Assembly (NCBI RefSeq): GCF_001708445.1
Contig: NZ_CP015637.1
Location: 2,481,001-2,545,000 of the forward strand
DNA length: 64,000 bases
Source of the DNA: Pseudomonas fluorescens
GTDB taxonomy: Bacteria; Pseudomonadota; Gammaproteobacteria; Pseudomonadales; Pseudomonadaceae
Direction: 5' to 3'
The notes under the pieces were generated by a model. That model was not told where the DNA came from. It saw nothing but the letters and a program-made list of their open reading frames with translations, and searched no databases. Below, piece by piece: positions 49,036 through 57,263 of this stretch (position 1 is its first letter; each line of letters starts with the position of its first letter). A program made the position numbers and the translations under genes.

Positions 49036-50031
49036 TCAGCCTTTGGGGGCTTTACGCGGGATGGCGTTGAGGACGGGATTGCCGTCCTGGTTCTGGGTCA
49101 GGTAGACCGGCAGTACCTTGGGCAGGGAAGGGATAAGGCTATTGACTTCACTGGTGTTGTAGATGCCACCGATGCGGATTGCCCCGGTGTTGGCATCCGC
49201 CAGCATGACCGGCTTGTTGAGGTAGCGATTGATCAGGGGCAGGGCATCGGCCAGGGCCAGGTTGTCGAGCACCAGCTTGCCCTGGCGCCAGGCCAGGGCG
49301 GAGTCGTTGGGGTTCATCGAACTGATTCGAGGGGTGGCGTCGCCCTGCTGGTAGCTGGCCTGCATGCCTGGCGTCAGTGGCACGCTGCCATGCGCCTTGT
49401 CGCTGGAAATCTGCACCGAGCCTTCGAGCAGCATCACCCGTACCTGGTCGTCATATTTCCAGACATTGAACTGCGTGCCGGTGACTCGCACCTGGCCTTC
49501 GCCGGCCCGCACGATAAAAGGATGGGCGCGGTCATGGCTGACCTTGAAAAACGCCTCGCCTTTTTTCAGCGTGACCTGGCGCTGGTCCTTGTAGTGGCTG
49601 TAGACCAGTTCGGTGCCGAGGTTGAGTTCCACCTGGCTGCCATCGCCCAATGTGACCTGGCGTAAGCCGTTGGTGGCCTCGAAGCGCTCATAGGAGCTGG
49701 GCAGCCAACCCGCTTCCCAGCCGGTAAAGGCTGCCAGGGGCAGGGCTGCGAGGCTGATCGCTGCGGCAACGGCATAGGTGCGCAGCCGGCTGCGTGGTTT
49801 GAGCGGCATCCCCGCCGAGGCCGCCTCATTGCGTGGCAAATGATCGGCCACGTCCCAGATTTCCAGCATCGCTGCGTATTCGAACGCATGCAGCGGATGA
49901 GCGTCGTGCCACTGCTGAAAGGCCTGCCGTTCGCCCGACGTGCAATCACTCGCATGCATACGCATGCACCAATGCGCGGCGGCGTCGGTGATGGCGTCAT
50001 ATTCGGCTTCTGAAAGGGACTTTTCGCTCAT
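49036..50031 (-). CDS. FecR-family membrane anti-sigma regulator, without adjacent sigma gene
   Basis: The protein has 331 residues. Residues 1-70 form the cytoplasmic FecR N-terminal domain (AHWCMRMHASDCTSGERQAF), where ECF sigma factors bind. One membrane helix is at about 93-115. The periplasmic FecR domain (about 125-225, VTLGDGSQVELNLGTELVYS) and a C-terminal STN-like segment (260-310, LALADALPLINRYLNKPVML) follow. FecR proteins relay a signal from a TonB receptor to a sigma factor. Neither gene is adjacent. It is transcribed towards the fap operon, about 330 bp away. Confidence 0.87.
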   Translation of the reverse strand: MSEKSLSEAEYDAITDAAAHWCMRMHASDCTSGERQAFQQWHDAHPLHAFEYAAMLEIWDVADHLPRNEAASAGMPLKPRSRLRTYAVAAAISLAALPLAAFTGWEAGWLPSSYERFEATNGLRQVTLGDGSQVELNLGTELVYSHYKDQRQVTLKKGEAFFKVSHDRAHPFIVRAGEGQVRVTGTQFNVWKYDDQVRVMLLEGSVQISSDKAHGSVPLTPGMQASYQQGDATPRISSMNPNDSALAWRQGKLVLDNLALADALPLINRYLNKPVMLADANTGAIRIGGIYNTSEVNSLIPSLPKVLPVYLTQNQDGNPVLNAIPRKAPKG

Positions 50032-50233
50032 TAACTCATCCTGATTTCCCGCATTCTAACCTCCACAGCCGGATAGCGAGAACAGCCATGATGGCAATTG
50101 CACTTCAATTGGAATTTATTCTCGTTTGAAAGCCGAGAAAACTGGGGGTATGAGTCCGTCACTCCTACCATCCCTGTGTTGCGAGGCACCGGAACGGCCA
50201 TGGCTGATCAACCTTAACGCCCGGCAGATGGGG

Positions 50234-50428
50234 CTGTTGTGGCGAGCAGGCTTGTTGTGGTGATCGAGCTTGTTGTGGTGAGCAGGCTTGTTGTGGTGAG
50301 CGGGCTTGCCCCGCGTTGGGCTGCGCAGCAGCCCCAACACCAGGCACCGCAGTGTGTCAGTTAAAAACACATCGTCTGTAATGGGGCCGCTTCGCGCCCC
50401 AACGCGGGGCAAGCCCGCTCGCCACAAC
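50234..50428. repeat. 18-bp tandem repeats plus family C palindrome
   Basis: Four near-identical units of about 18 bp (CTTGTTGTGGTGAGCAGG type, 50234-50304) run into CTTGCCCCGCGTTGGGCTGC, which pairs with the complementary arm ending near 50428. The gap 50032-50558 between the FecR and DpkA genes contains only this element and presumably their divergent promoters. Confidence 0.8.
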
Positions 50429-50558
50429 AAGCTCGCTCGCCACAGGGCATATGGCGATAGATAACTGAAGCGCCCGTTGACAGCAGCCACAGGGGGCGTT
50501 GTTTAATCAACGGCCTGGATTCTTGTTGTCTCTTCCAATTACAAAATCGGAGCTACAG

Positions 50559-51596
50559 ATGTCTGCCCAGTCCCCGATAGTTGACAGTCCTTCAGTGTTC
50601 ATTGGTTTCAATGACCTGGTGGGGTTGCTGCATGCCATCTTCGTGAAACACGGCACCTCGCCTGAGGTTGCCTCGATCCTGGCGCGCAATTGCGCCAGCG
50701 CCGAGCGCGACGGCGCGCACAGTCACGGCATCTTCCGCATTCCCGGCTACCTGAGCACGCTGGCCAGCGGTTGGGTCGATGGCAAAGCCACGCCCGTGGT
50801 CACGGATGTCGCCTCCGGCTTCGTGCGGGTGGACGCCTGCAACGGCTTCGCCCAGCCGGCCCTTGAAGCGGCCCGTGCACTGCTGGTGGACAAGGCCCGC
50901 AGCGCCGGCATTGCGCTGCTGGCCATCCATAACTCCCATCACTTCGCGGCACTGTGGCCGGACGTCGAGCCCTTTGCCGAGGAAGGGTTGGTGGCGTTGA
51001 GCGTGGTCAACAGCATGACCTGCGTGGTGCCCCATGGCGCCGATCGGCCACTGTTCGGCACCAATCCCATCGCTTTTGCCGCCCCCCGTGCCGACGGCTT
51101 GCCCATCGTGTTCGACCTGGCCACCAGCGCTATTGCCCATGGCGACGTACAGATTGCCGCGCGCAAGGGCGAGCGATTGCCGCCGGGGATGGGCGTCGAT
51201 AGCCTCGGTCAGCCGACCCAGGACCCCAAGGCCGTATTGGAAGGCGGCGCGCTGTTGCCCTTCGGCGGGCACAAGGGCTCGGCGTTGTCGATGATGGTCG
51301 AATTGCTGGCCGCCGCCCTGACCGGGGGCAACTTCTCCTTCGAGTTCAACTGGGCCGATCACCCAGGCGCGCGTACCCCCTGGACCGGGCAATTGCTGAT
51401 TGTCATCGACCCGAGCAAAACAGCTGGGCAAAGCTTTGCCGAGCGCAGCCAGGAACTGGTGCGGCAGATGCATGCGGTGGGGTTGCGGCGTTTACCGGGG
51501 GATCGACGTCATCGCACGCGGGCGAAGTCGCAACAGCAGGGGATTGAACTGCAAGCGCAGGACCTGGCGCAGTTGCAGGCGCTGCTCGAAGACTGA
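50559..51596 (+). CDS. dpkA: Delta1-piperideine-2-carboxylate / pyrroline-2-carboxylate reductase
   Basis: The protein has 345 residues from ATG 50559, preceded by CGGAGCTACAG. It belongs to the malate/L-lactate dehydrogenase-like family (LDH_2): SAERDGAHSHGIFRIPGYLS carries the catalytic His, and LLAIHNSHHFAALWPDVEPF and FGTNPIAFAAPRADGLPIVF are characteristic. It is close in sequence to Pseudomonas DpkA, which reduces the cyclic imines from D-lysine and D-proline to L-pipecolate and L-proline with NADPH. It has no catabolic neighbours in the window. Confidence 0.9.
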   Translation: MSAQSPIVDSPSVFIGFNDLVGLLHAIFVKHGTSPEVASILARNCASAERDGAHSHGIFRIPGYLSTLASGWVDGKATPVVTDVASGFVRVDACNGFAQPALEAARALLVDKARSAGIALLAIHNSHHFAALWPDVEPFAEEGLVALSVVNSMTCVVPHGADRPLFGTNPIAFAAPRADGLPIVFDLATSAIAHGDVQIAARKGERLPPGMGVDSLGQPTQDPKAVLEGGALLPFGGHKGSALSMMVELLAAALTGGNFSFEFNWADHPGARTPWTGQLLIVIDPSKTAGQSFAERSQELVRQMHAVGLRRLPGDRRHRTRAKSQQQGIELQAQDLAQLQALLED

Positions 51597-51630
51597 AAGG
51601 GGCCGCGCCATGGGCGCAGCCCCTGGCGCA

Positions 51631-51951
51631 TCAGTTACGGCGGCCGAGCAACAGGCCGACGACCAGGCCGAAGCCCGCCGAGATAGCCACGGTCTGCCAT
51701 GGGTGGCCACCGATGTAGGTCTCGGTGGCATCGACCACCGGCTTACTGCGCTCGCGCACGTTGGACACCGAGTCCAGCGCTTGCTTGAGTTTGATGGCGA
51801 CCTGCTCGCGCAGGGTTTCACCTTCTTCGCCCACCAGCGAGGCGCTGCTCTTGAGCAGTTTGTCCGATTCTTCGATCAGCGCCGTGAGTTCGCTGAAGGC
51901 TTGATCCTTGATTTGATCTTCAACAGCTTGGGCAGCGGTTTTGCGGGCCAT
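51631..51951 (-). CDS. DUF883 (ElaB/YqjD-like) inner-membrane protein
   Basis: The protein has 106 residues from ATG 51951, preceded by AAGGAGTCACACA. The N-terminal part is a long amphipathic helix (AQAVEDQIKDQAFSELTALI), and the C-terminus is one membrane helix with Gly motifs (AISAGFGLVVGLLLGRRN). YqjD-type proteins are stationary-phase, tail-anchored proteins that associate with ribosomes. It is divergent from the 83-residue gene that starts at 52115. Confidence 0.9.
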   Translation of the reverse strand: MARKTAAQAVEDQIKDQAFSELTALIEESDKLLKSSASLVGEEGETLREQVAIKLKQALDSVSNVRERSKPVVDATETYIGGHPWQTVAISAGFGLVVGLLLGRRN

Positions 51952-52114
51952 TGTGTGACTCCTTGCAGGTAAATGTGACAGTGAACAATGGAGTGCCGGG
52001 CGATGGCAAAAGTTGCAGTTTTTTTGCCAGGCACGGGTTCTGGGCAAAATCTGAATCAGGAAATTTCGACCTACAGTGTAAGATGTCACCTATTTGTGCA
52101 GCAGGTAATTCAAC

Positions 52115-52366
52115 ATGAGCTTCAATCTCGCCAACAAGACCCTCGCCGAACGCGCCGAGCTGGAAGATGAAAAGTCCCGTCTCTACGACCTGTGGCAAAG
52201 TAACCTGGGCAAGGCCAAGGGCGAAGCCGCCCGGTTGTTCGGCGAACGTGCCAAGCGCAAGGGCAAGTGGGCTGAATGGGTACGCGCGGAACTTGACGGC
52301 ATGTCGCCGCCGGAGTTCTCGAACATGGTGCGCAGTGAAGTCAACAAGCTGATGGCGGCCAAGTAA
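52115..52366 (+). CDS. Small basic conserved protein of unknown function
   Basis: The protein has 83 residues, highly charged and helical (AERAELEDEKSRLYDLWQSN, then KGEAARLFGERAKRKGKWAE). No membrane segment or known domain. The ATG follows AGGTAATTCAAC. Its last 26 bp overlap the end of the convergent LysR gene, so the two transcripts are complementary at their 3' ends. Consistent codon use and a plausible start make it likely to be real. Confidence 0.75.
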   Translation: MSFNLANKTLAERAELEDEKSRLYDLWQSNLGKAKGEAARLFGERAKRKGKWAEWVRAELDGMSPPEFSNMVRSEVNKLMAAK

Positions 52367-53267
52367 AACTGGCGCTGATCGCTTCGCGCACCTTGAGCAG
52401 CAGTGGGTCTAACTGGGCCTGTGTACGCCAGCCCAGTTCCACTGGGTAGCGGGGCAGCGCCAGCGGGCAGGGCAGTACGCAAAGCCCGGTGAGGCCGGCG
52501 ATGGCCTCGGCCGCATGCCCGGGAATGGTTGCCACTGCCTGGGTGCCCTTGAGCAGGAATGGCAGTGCGGCAAAATGGCTGGTCGAGGCGCACACCTGGC
52601 GGCTCAACCCTTGGGCCGCCAGCCCCTCATCGGTGATCCCGATAAACCCGCCCGACGACACCAGGATGTGCTCACGCGCCACGAACTCCGCCAGGCTGAT
52701 GCCGTGCTGGCCTGGCGCCAGGCTGTGGGCGTCCACCAGGCAGCGATAATCACCTTCCCCCAGTACAAGCCGGCTCAGCCTGCGTTCGGCAAACCCGCCG
52801 GCGGTGATCGCCAGGTCCAGGGTGCGATCGAGCAGGGCGCCGGCGACGATCTGGCTGTGGGTCTGACGGAAGATCACCCGGAGTTTCGGCAGACGCTGTG
52901 CGATGACGTCCATCAGCCGACGGCCATAGGCGATCTCGAAGTCGTCGGACAGTCCCACCACGATCGATCGCCCTTGATAGTTCGGGTTATCCGGATGGGT
53001 CATCGCCAGGCTTTGTCGGCAACGGTCCAGTGCCTCACTGATCACCGGCTTGAGTTGATTGGCGCGCAAGGTCGGCGCCAGGCCCCGGCCGGTACGCACG
53101 AACAACTGATCACCATACAGTTCGCGCAAGCGGCGCAACCCCGCGCTGATGGCCGATTGCGTCACACCCAGGCGCAACGCCGCGCGGCTGGCGCTGGACT
53201 CATCGTGCAGGGCTTCGAAGGTTTTCAGCAGGTTCAGGTCGACCTGGGCGATATTCATTTGGCTCAT
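52341..53267 (-). CDS. LysR family transcriptional regulator
   Basis: The protein has about 308 residues; the start is uncertain among codons at 53279 (GTG), 53267 and 53258 because none has a strong ribosome binding site. The helix-turn-helix reads [20 protein letters not shown] with [20 protein letters not shown]. The substrate-binding domain fills 90-300. It is divergent from the nitrilase gene with about 85 bp between, the classic LysR arrangement, so it probably controls the nitrilase in response to a nitrile or its product. Confidence 0.9.
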   Translation of the reverse strand: MSQMNIAQVDLNLLKTFEALHDESSASRAALRLGVTQSAISAGLRRLRELYGDQLFVRTGRGLAPTLRANQLKPVISEALDRCRQSLAMTHPDNPNYQGRSIVVGLSDDFEIAYGRRLMDVIAQRLPKLRVIFRQTHSQIVAGALLDRTLDLAITAGGFAERRLSRLVLGEGDYRCLVDAHSLAPGQHGISLAEFVAREHILVSSGGFIGITDEGLAAQGLSRQVCASTSHFAALPFLLKGTQAVATIPGHAAEAIAGLTGLCVLPCPLALPRYPVELGWRTQAQLDPLLLKVREAISASFTWPPSAC

Positions 53268-53350
53268 ATCATTTAGCACTGAAGTGGGCTTTATTCATGA
53301 TCGAGCCTGGCCCGAGAATGGGCAACCCCCCACTACTTGGAATGATCGTG

Positions 53351-54277
53351 ATGCCTGTTTCTATTGTGGCTGCATTGCAAATCGGTGCCTTGCCGGGCGG
53401 CAAGGCCGAGACCCTCGCGCAAATCCTGGCTTATGAAGACGAAATCCTGCGCAGCGGCGCGCAACTGGTGGTGATGCCGGAGGCGCTCCTGGGCGGTTAC
53501 CCCAAAGGTGAAGGTTTCGGCACGCAACTGGGTTATCGCCTGCCCGAGGGGCGCGAAGCCTTTGCGCGTTATTTCGCCAATGCCATCGATGTGCCGGGCA
53601 CCGAGACCGAGGCGCTGGCGGGGTTGTCGGCCCGTACCGGCGCGAGCCTGGTCCTGGGTGTGATCGAGCGCAGTGGCAGCACCCTGTATTGCACCGTGCT
53701 GTATTTCGAACCGTCTGGCGGTCTGGTGGCCAAGCACCGCAAGCTGATGCCCACTGGCACCGAACGTTTGATCTGGGGCAAGGGCGATGGCTCCACCTTG
53801 CCGGTGATCGACACGGCGGTAGGACGGGTCGGCGGCGCGGTGTGCTGGGAAAACATGATGCCGCTGCTGCGTACGGCGATGTACGCCAAGGGCGTGCAAG
53901 TGTGGTGCGCGCCGACGGTGGACGAGCGTGAGATGTGGCAGGTGAGCATGCGTCATGTGGCGCACGAAGGGCGTTGCTTTGTGGTCAGTGCGTGCCAGGT
54001 GCAGGCTTCGCCTCAGGCGCTGGGCATCGAGGTTGCCAACTGGCCTTCAGAGCGCCCGTTGATCGCAGGTGGCAGCGTGATTATCGGCCCCATGGGCGAC
54101 ATCCTGGCTGGGCCGTTGCTGGGGGAGGCGGGGCTGCTGACCGCGCAGATCGACACTGACGATTTAGTGCGCGCGCGGTATGACTACGATGTGGTGGGGC
54201 ATTACGCCCGGCCGGATGTTTTCGAGCTGGTGGTGGATGAACGCGCCAAGCCAGGCGTGCGCTTTATCACCGACTGA
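53351..54277 (+). CDS. Nitrilase
   Basis: The protein has 308 residues from ATG 53351 ([10 protein letters not shown]); upstream in-frame codons add non-family residues. The catalytic triad is complete: Glu44 in [12 protein letters not shown], Lys131 in [15 protein letters not shown] and Cys165 in [10 protein letters not shown]. The GGYPKG and CWENMMPL contexts are those of true nitrilases (aliphatic or arylaliphatic) and not of amidases. It hydrolyses nitriles to carboxylic acids plus ammonia, which may link it to plant-derived nitriles. It is regulated, presumably, by the divergent LysR protein. Confidence 0.92.
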   Translation: MPVSIVAALQIGALPGGKAETLAQILAYEDEILRSGAQLVVMPEALLGGYPKGEGFGTQLGYRLPEGREAFARYFANAIDVPGTETEALAGLSARTGASLVLGVIERSGSTLYCTVLYFEPSGGLVAKHRKLMPTGTERLIWGKGDGSTLPVIDTAVGRVGGAVCWENMMPLLRTAMYAKGVQVWCAPTVDEREMWQVSMRHVAHEGRCFVVSACQVQASPQALGIEVANWPSERPLIAGGSVIIGPMGDILAGPLLGEAGLLTAQIDTDDLVRARYDYDVVGHYARPDVFELVVDERAKPGVRFITD

Positions 54278-54306
54278 AGCCTGATGCCCGTCAGCTAAGG
54301 CTTTTT

Positions 54307-54434
54307 TGTAGGAGCGAGGGGGACGCCTGGTTCTTGCTCGCGAAAAACTCACAGGCGCCGCGTTCATTCAGGAAGCACGCGTTATCGTTGACGTTTTTCG
54401 CGAGCAAGAACTAGGCGTCCCCCTCGCTCCTACA
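54307..54434. repeat. Family B REPIN with matching inserts on both arms
   Basis: The left arm is TGTAGGAGCGAG followed by GGGGACGCCTGGTT, then CTTGCTCGCGAA. The right arm carries the complement with a single wobble change. The core holds CACAGGCGCCGCGTTCATTC and CGCGTTATCGTTGACG, as at 26660-26710. Confidence 0.82.
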
Positions 54435-54464
54435 GAAGGGCGAGCCCCGTCCCACCTTTGGCCC

Positions 54465-55016
54465 TCAGCTTTTGGGCGATTGGGTTTTCAGCCATTCCTC
54501 GCGGGTCATTTCCCAGATATGCCGTGGGAAAGTACCTTCCACAAACTCAGCTTCATCCGTACGGATCAAACGCATGCCCGTACGCTCGGAAATACGCCGC
54601 GAGCCCAGGTTGGGTGCCGCCTTGGGCACCCGCAGCAGCGGGCGCTTGAGCACGCCGAACCAATAGTCGGTCACCGCTGTGCTGGCCTCGGACATCAGTC
54701 CTTGCCCTTGCCATTGCGGCCCTAGCCAGAACCCCCGGTTGTTATCCTGCTCGTCCATCAAGCTGATGTTGCCGATCAATTGTTCAGGCGCGCTTTTCAG
54801 GCGTAGCGACCAGTGCCATTCCTCGCCACGGGCCATGGCGGGGAGGGCGTTCTGTTCCAGATAGGTGCGCGCGCCGTCGGCCGGGTAGGGCCAGGGCACC
54901 AGGGCGTTGAGGTAACGCACGACCTCCCAATGCGGGAATTGCTGCTGGATCCCTTCGGCATCGTCCAGGGTCAGTGGGCACAGGATCAGGCGTTCGGTGA
55001 AGAGTGTCGGTTGCAT
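54465..55016 (-). CDS. GNAT family N-acetyltransferase (RimJ/RimL type)
   Basis: The protein has 183 residues from ATG 55016 (MQPTLFTERLILCPLT). The Acetyltransf_3 pattern includes RGFWLGPQWQGQGLMSEAST (acetyl-CoA loop) and the C-terminal PNLGSRRISERTGMRLIRTD. The expected Asn of motif B is within APNLGSRR. The ATG lies 8 bp after the LEA14 stop, so the two are cotranscribed. The target is unknown. Confidence 0.87.
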   Translation of the reverse strand: MQPTLFTERLILCPLTLDDAEGIQQQFPHWEVVRYLNALVPWPYPADGARTYLEQNALPAMARGEEWHWSLRLKSAPEQLIGNISLMDEQDNNRGFWLGPQWQGQGLMSEASTAVTDYWFGVLKRPLLRVPKAAPNLGSRRISERTGMRLIRTDEAEFVEGTFPRHIWEMTREEWLKTQSPKS

Positions 55017-55023
55017 GGTGTCA

Positions 55024-55485
55024 TTACCAGGTCGCGGTATTCGGCAGGTCCAGGGTGCCACGGTCCACAAAACGCATGGTGCCGAACAGCCCGCCCGCTA
55101 ACTTGCCGCGCAATACATAGGGCAGGTTGTTCAAGCTCTGGGTCTGGCTCAGGCCCAGGGTCTGGCGCAATACGGAAAACGCCGAAACGCTGACCGGCAC
55201 CATCAGCACCGTCTCGGAAAAGCGTGGGATGGATCCGCGTTGATCACTCACCCCCGACGCCAGCGGCCGGCCATTGACCTCCAGGTCCAGGGCCACGCCG
55301 TTGTAGTCGATCGTCGTTTCATTGGGGTTCTGTACCCGCAGCTTCACGGCGAAGCGTACTTCCAGGTCCTGGCTTTGCAGCGGTTCGATGCCCACCACAT
55401 TGATCGTCACCGGGTCGCGGTTGGGGAACAGGGCGCAGGCGCTCAGGGTGAGCAGCAGTAGCGATAGAACCATGAGCTTGCGCAT
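55024..55485 (-). CDS. LEA14-like lipoprotein
   Basis: The protein has 153 residues. The N-terminus VLSLLLLTLSACALFPNRDP has a lipobox (LSAC) with Cys17 as the lipidated residue; Ala-Leu after Cys suggests outer-membrane sorting. The body is a LEA type 2 / WHy beta-sandwich (VRFAVKLRVQNPNETTIDYN, then GVALDLEVNGRPLASGVSDQ). Bacterial members are implicated in desiccation and stress tolerance. It lies between the permease (12 bp) and acetyltransferase genes on the same strand, likely one transcript. Confidence 0.88.
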   Translation of the reverse strand: MRKLMVLSLLLLTLSACALFPNRDPVTINVVGIEPLQSQDLEVRFAVKLRVQNPNETTIDYNGVALDLEVNGRPLASGVSDQRGSIPRFSETVLMVPVSVSAFSVLRQTLGLSQTQSLNNLPYVLRGKLAGGLFGTMRFVDRGTLDLPNTATW

Positions 55486-55497
55486 ACAAAGGTGCTC

Positions 55498-57030
55498 CTA
55501 GTGCGTGACGTCCGGGTCCTGCATTACTTTGAGGGTAGAGGACTCCGGATCAAATTCATCTTCTTCCAGCTCTATGAACGCTTCGGGCAGGAAAATGTTC
55601 AGCAGGATTGCACAGAACGCGCCCACGGTGATCGGCGATTCAAAGATGTTGTGCAGTGCCTTGGGCAGGTCACGCAACACTTCCGGGACCGCCGCGACGC
55701 CCAGGCCCATGCCCAGCGAGATCGCCACGATCAACACATTGCGCCGGTGCAGCCCGGCTTCGGCGAGGATCTTGATGCCGGCCACCGCGACGGTGCCGAA
55801 CATGATCAGCGTCGCGCCACCGAGAACGGGTTTAGGCATCAGTTGCAGCACCGCGCCGATCATCGGGAACAGCCCCAGCAGCACCAGCAGGCCGGCGATG
55901 AAGTACGCCACATAACGGCTGGCCACGCCGGTGAGCTGGATCACGCCATTGTTCTGGGCGAAGGTCATCCAGAACATCCCCAGCAGCACCAGCAGGCCGG
56001 CGATGAAGTACGCCACATAACGGCTGGCCACGCCGGTGAGCTGGATCACGCCGTTGTTCTGGGCGAAGGTCACCATCGGCAGGCTGTTGAAGGTGGCCGC
56101 CATCGCCGAGTTGAGGCCGTCGGCCAACAGACCGGACTTGATACGCTTGATATACAGCGGGCCCTTGACCGGCTGCTGGGAGATCATCGAGTTGGCTGTC
56201 AGGTCGCCGGCGGCTTCCAGGGGCGAAATCAGGAAGATCACCGCCACCGGGATAAACGCCACCCAGTCGAATGAGAAACCGTACTTGAACGGCACCGGCA
56301 CGCTGATCAGCGGCACCTGGGGCAGGGCTGCCAAGTCGACGCGGCCCAGCCACCAGGCCACCACGAAGCCCAGGGTCAGGCCGATCACGATCGAGCCCAG
56401 GCGCAGGAACGGATTATTGAAGCGGTTGAGTACCACGATGGTCAGCAGCACCAGCGCCGCCAAGCCCATGTTGCTTGCCGCGCCCAGGTCGCTGGCGCCA
56501 AAACCACCCGCCATGTCGGTGACCGCCACCTTGATCAGTGACAGGCCCATCAAGGTAATGATGGTGCCGGTCACCACCGGGGTGATCAGCTTGCGCAGCT
56601 TGCCGATGAACTGGCTGAGCACCACTTCAATAAATGCTGCGCAAAAACAGATGCCAAAGATCGTCGAGAGGATCTCATCGGTGCCGCCGCCCCGGGCCTT
56701 GACCATGAAACCCGCGCTGAGAATTACGCTGATAAACGAGAAACTGGTGCCTTGCAGGCACAGCAGCCCCGAACCAATGGGGCCGAACGTGCGCGCCTGG
56801 ACGAAGGTGCCGAGCCCCGACACAAACAGCGCCATGCTCACCAGGTAGGGCACTTCGCTTTCCAGGCCGAGCACGCCACCGACGATCAGGGTGGGGGTGA
56901 TAATGCCGACAAAACTGGCCAACACATGCTGCAACGCGGCAAACATCGCTGCGCTGAAGTGCGGACGATCTTCCAGGCCATAGATCAGGTCGGACTTATA
57001 GCGGGGGCGGGGGGCTTGAGCGTCAGACAA
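55498..57030 (-). CDS. NCS2 (NAT) uracil/xanthine-type permease with duplicated signature motif
   Basis: The protein has 510 residues, a nucleobase:cation symporter-2 protein of about 14 helices. Family features include FAALQHVLASF-like start (AALQHVLASFVGIITPTLIV), TTFGPIGSGL-type loop, and the substrate Glu in SPLEAAGDLTANS. The NAT signature motif QNNGVIQLTG appears twice, at residues 324-333 and 359-368, because 35 codons are tandemly duplicated in frame; family members have one copy. Without the duplication it would be 475 residues. The extra copy would insert one more hydrophobic segment in the transport core, so activity is doubtful. Confidence 0.9.
   Translation of the reverse strand: MSDAQAPRPRYKSDLIYGLEDRPHFSAAMFAALQHVLASFVGIITPTLIVGGVLGLESEVPYLVSMALFVSGLGTFVQARTFGPIGSGLLCLQGTSFSFISVILSAGFMVKARGGGTDEILSTIFGICFCAAFIEVVLSQFIGKLRKLITPVVTGTIITLMGLSLIKVAVTDMAGGFGASDLGAASNMGLAALVLLTIVVLNRFNNPFLRLGSIVIGLTLGFVVAWWLGRVDLAALPQVPLISVPVPFKYGFSFDWVAFIPVAVIFLISPLEAAGDLTANSMISQQPVKGPLYIKRIKSGLLADGLNSAMAATFNSLPMVTFAQNNGVIQLTGVASRYVAYFIAGLLVLLGMFWMTFAQNNGVIQLTGVASRYVAYFIAGLLVLLGLFPMIGAVLQLMPKPVLGGATLIMFGTVAVAGIKILAEAGLHRRNVLIVAISLGMGLGVAAVPEVLRDLPKALHNIFESPITVGAFCAILLNIFLPEAFIELEEDEFDPESSTLKVMQDPDVTH
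55873..56072. repeat. In-frame tandem duplication, 105-bp period, inside the NCS2 permease
   Basis: Two 95-bp copies (55873-55967 and 55978-56072) differ at a single base and are offset by 105 bp, exactly 35 codons. The near-identity implies a very recent event or an assembly artefact. Confidence 0.95.
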
Positions 57031-57263
57031 AATGAGGGCTCGGGTCAGAAAATGGAGGCGCAGGATGCCAGAAACTGCTCAGCGTCAGAAGTGTAAAAAA
57101 ATATTTATAAAGACCCTGCATAAAACCCCGATTCCTGCCGATACTGCTTATAGGCCTACCTATCAAAAACAACAGTGATGGCCGAGGTCTGGCAGTGCGT
57201 TGTCGCTGGCTGATCGTTTCGTGGCATGGACGCGTGCCGCCACTCCATTTCGAGATCACCCCT

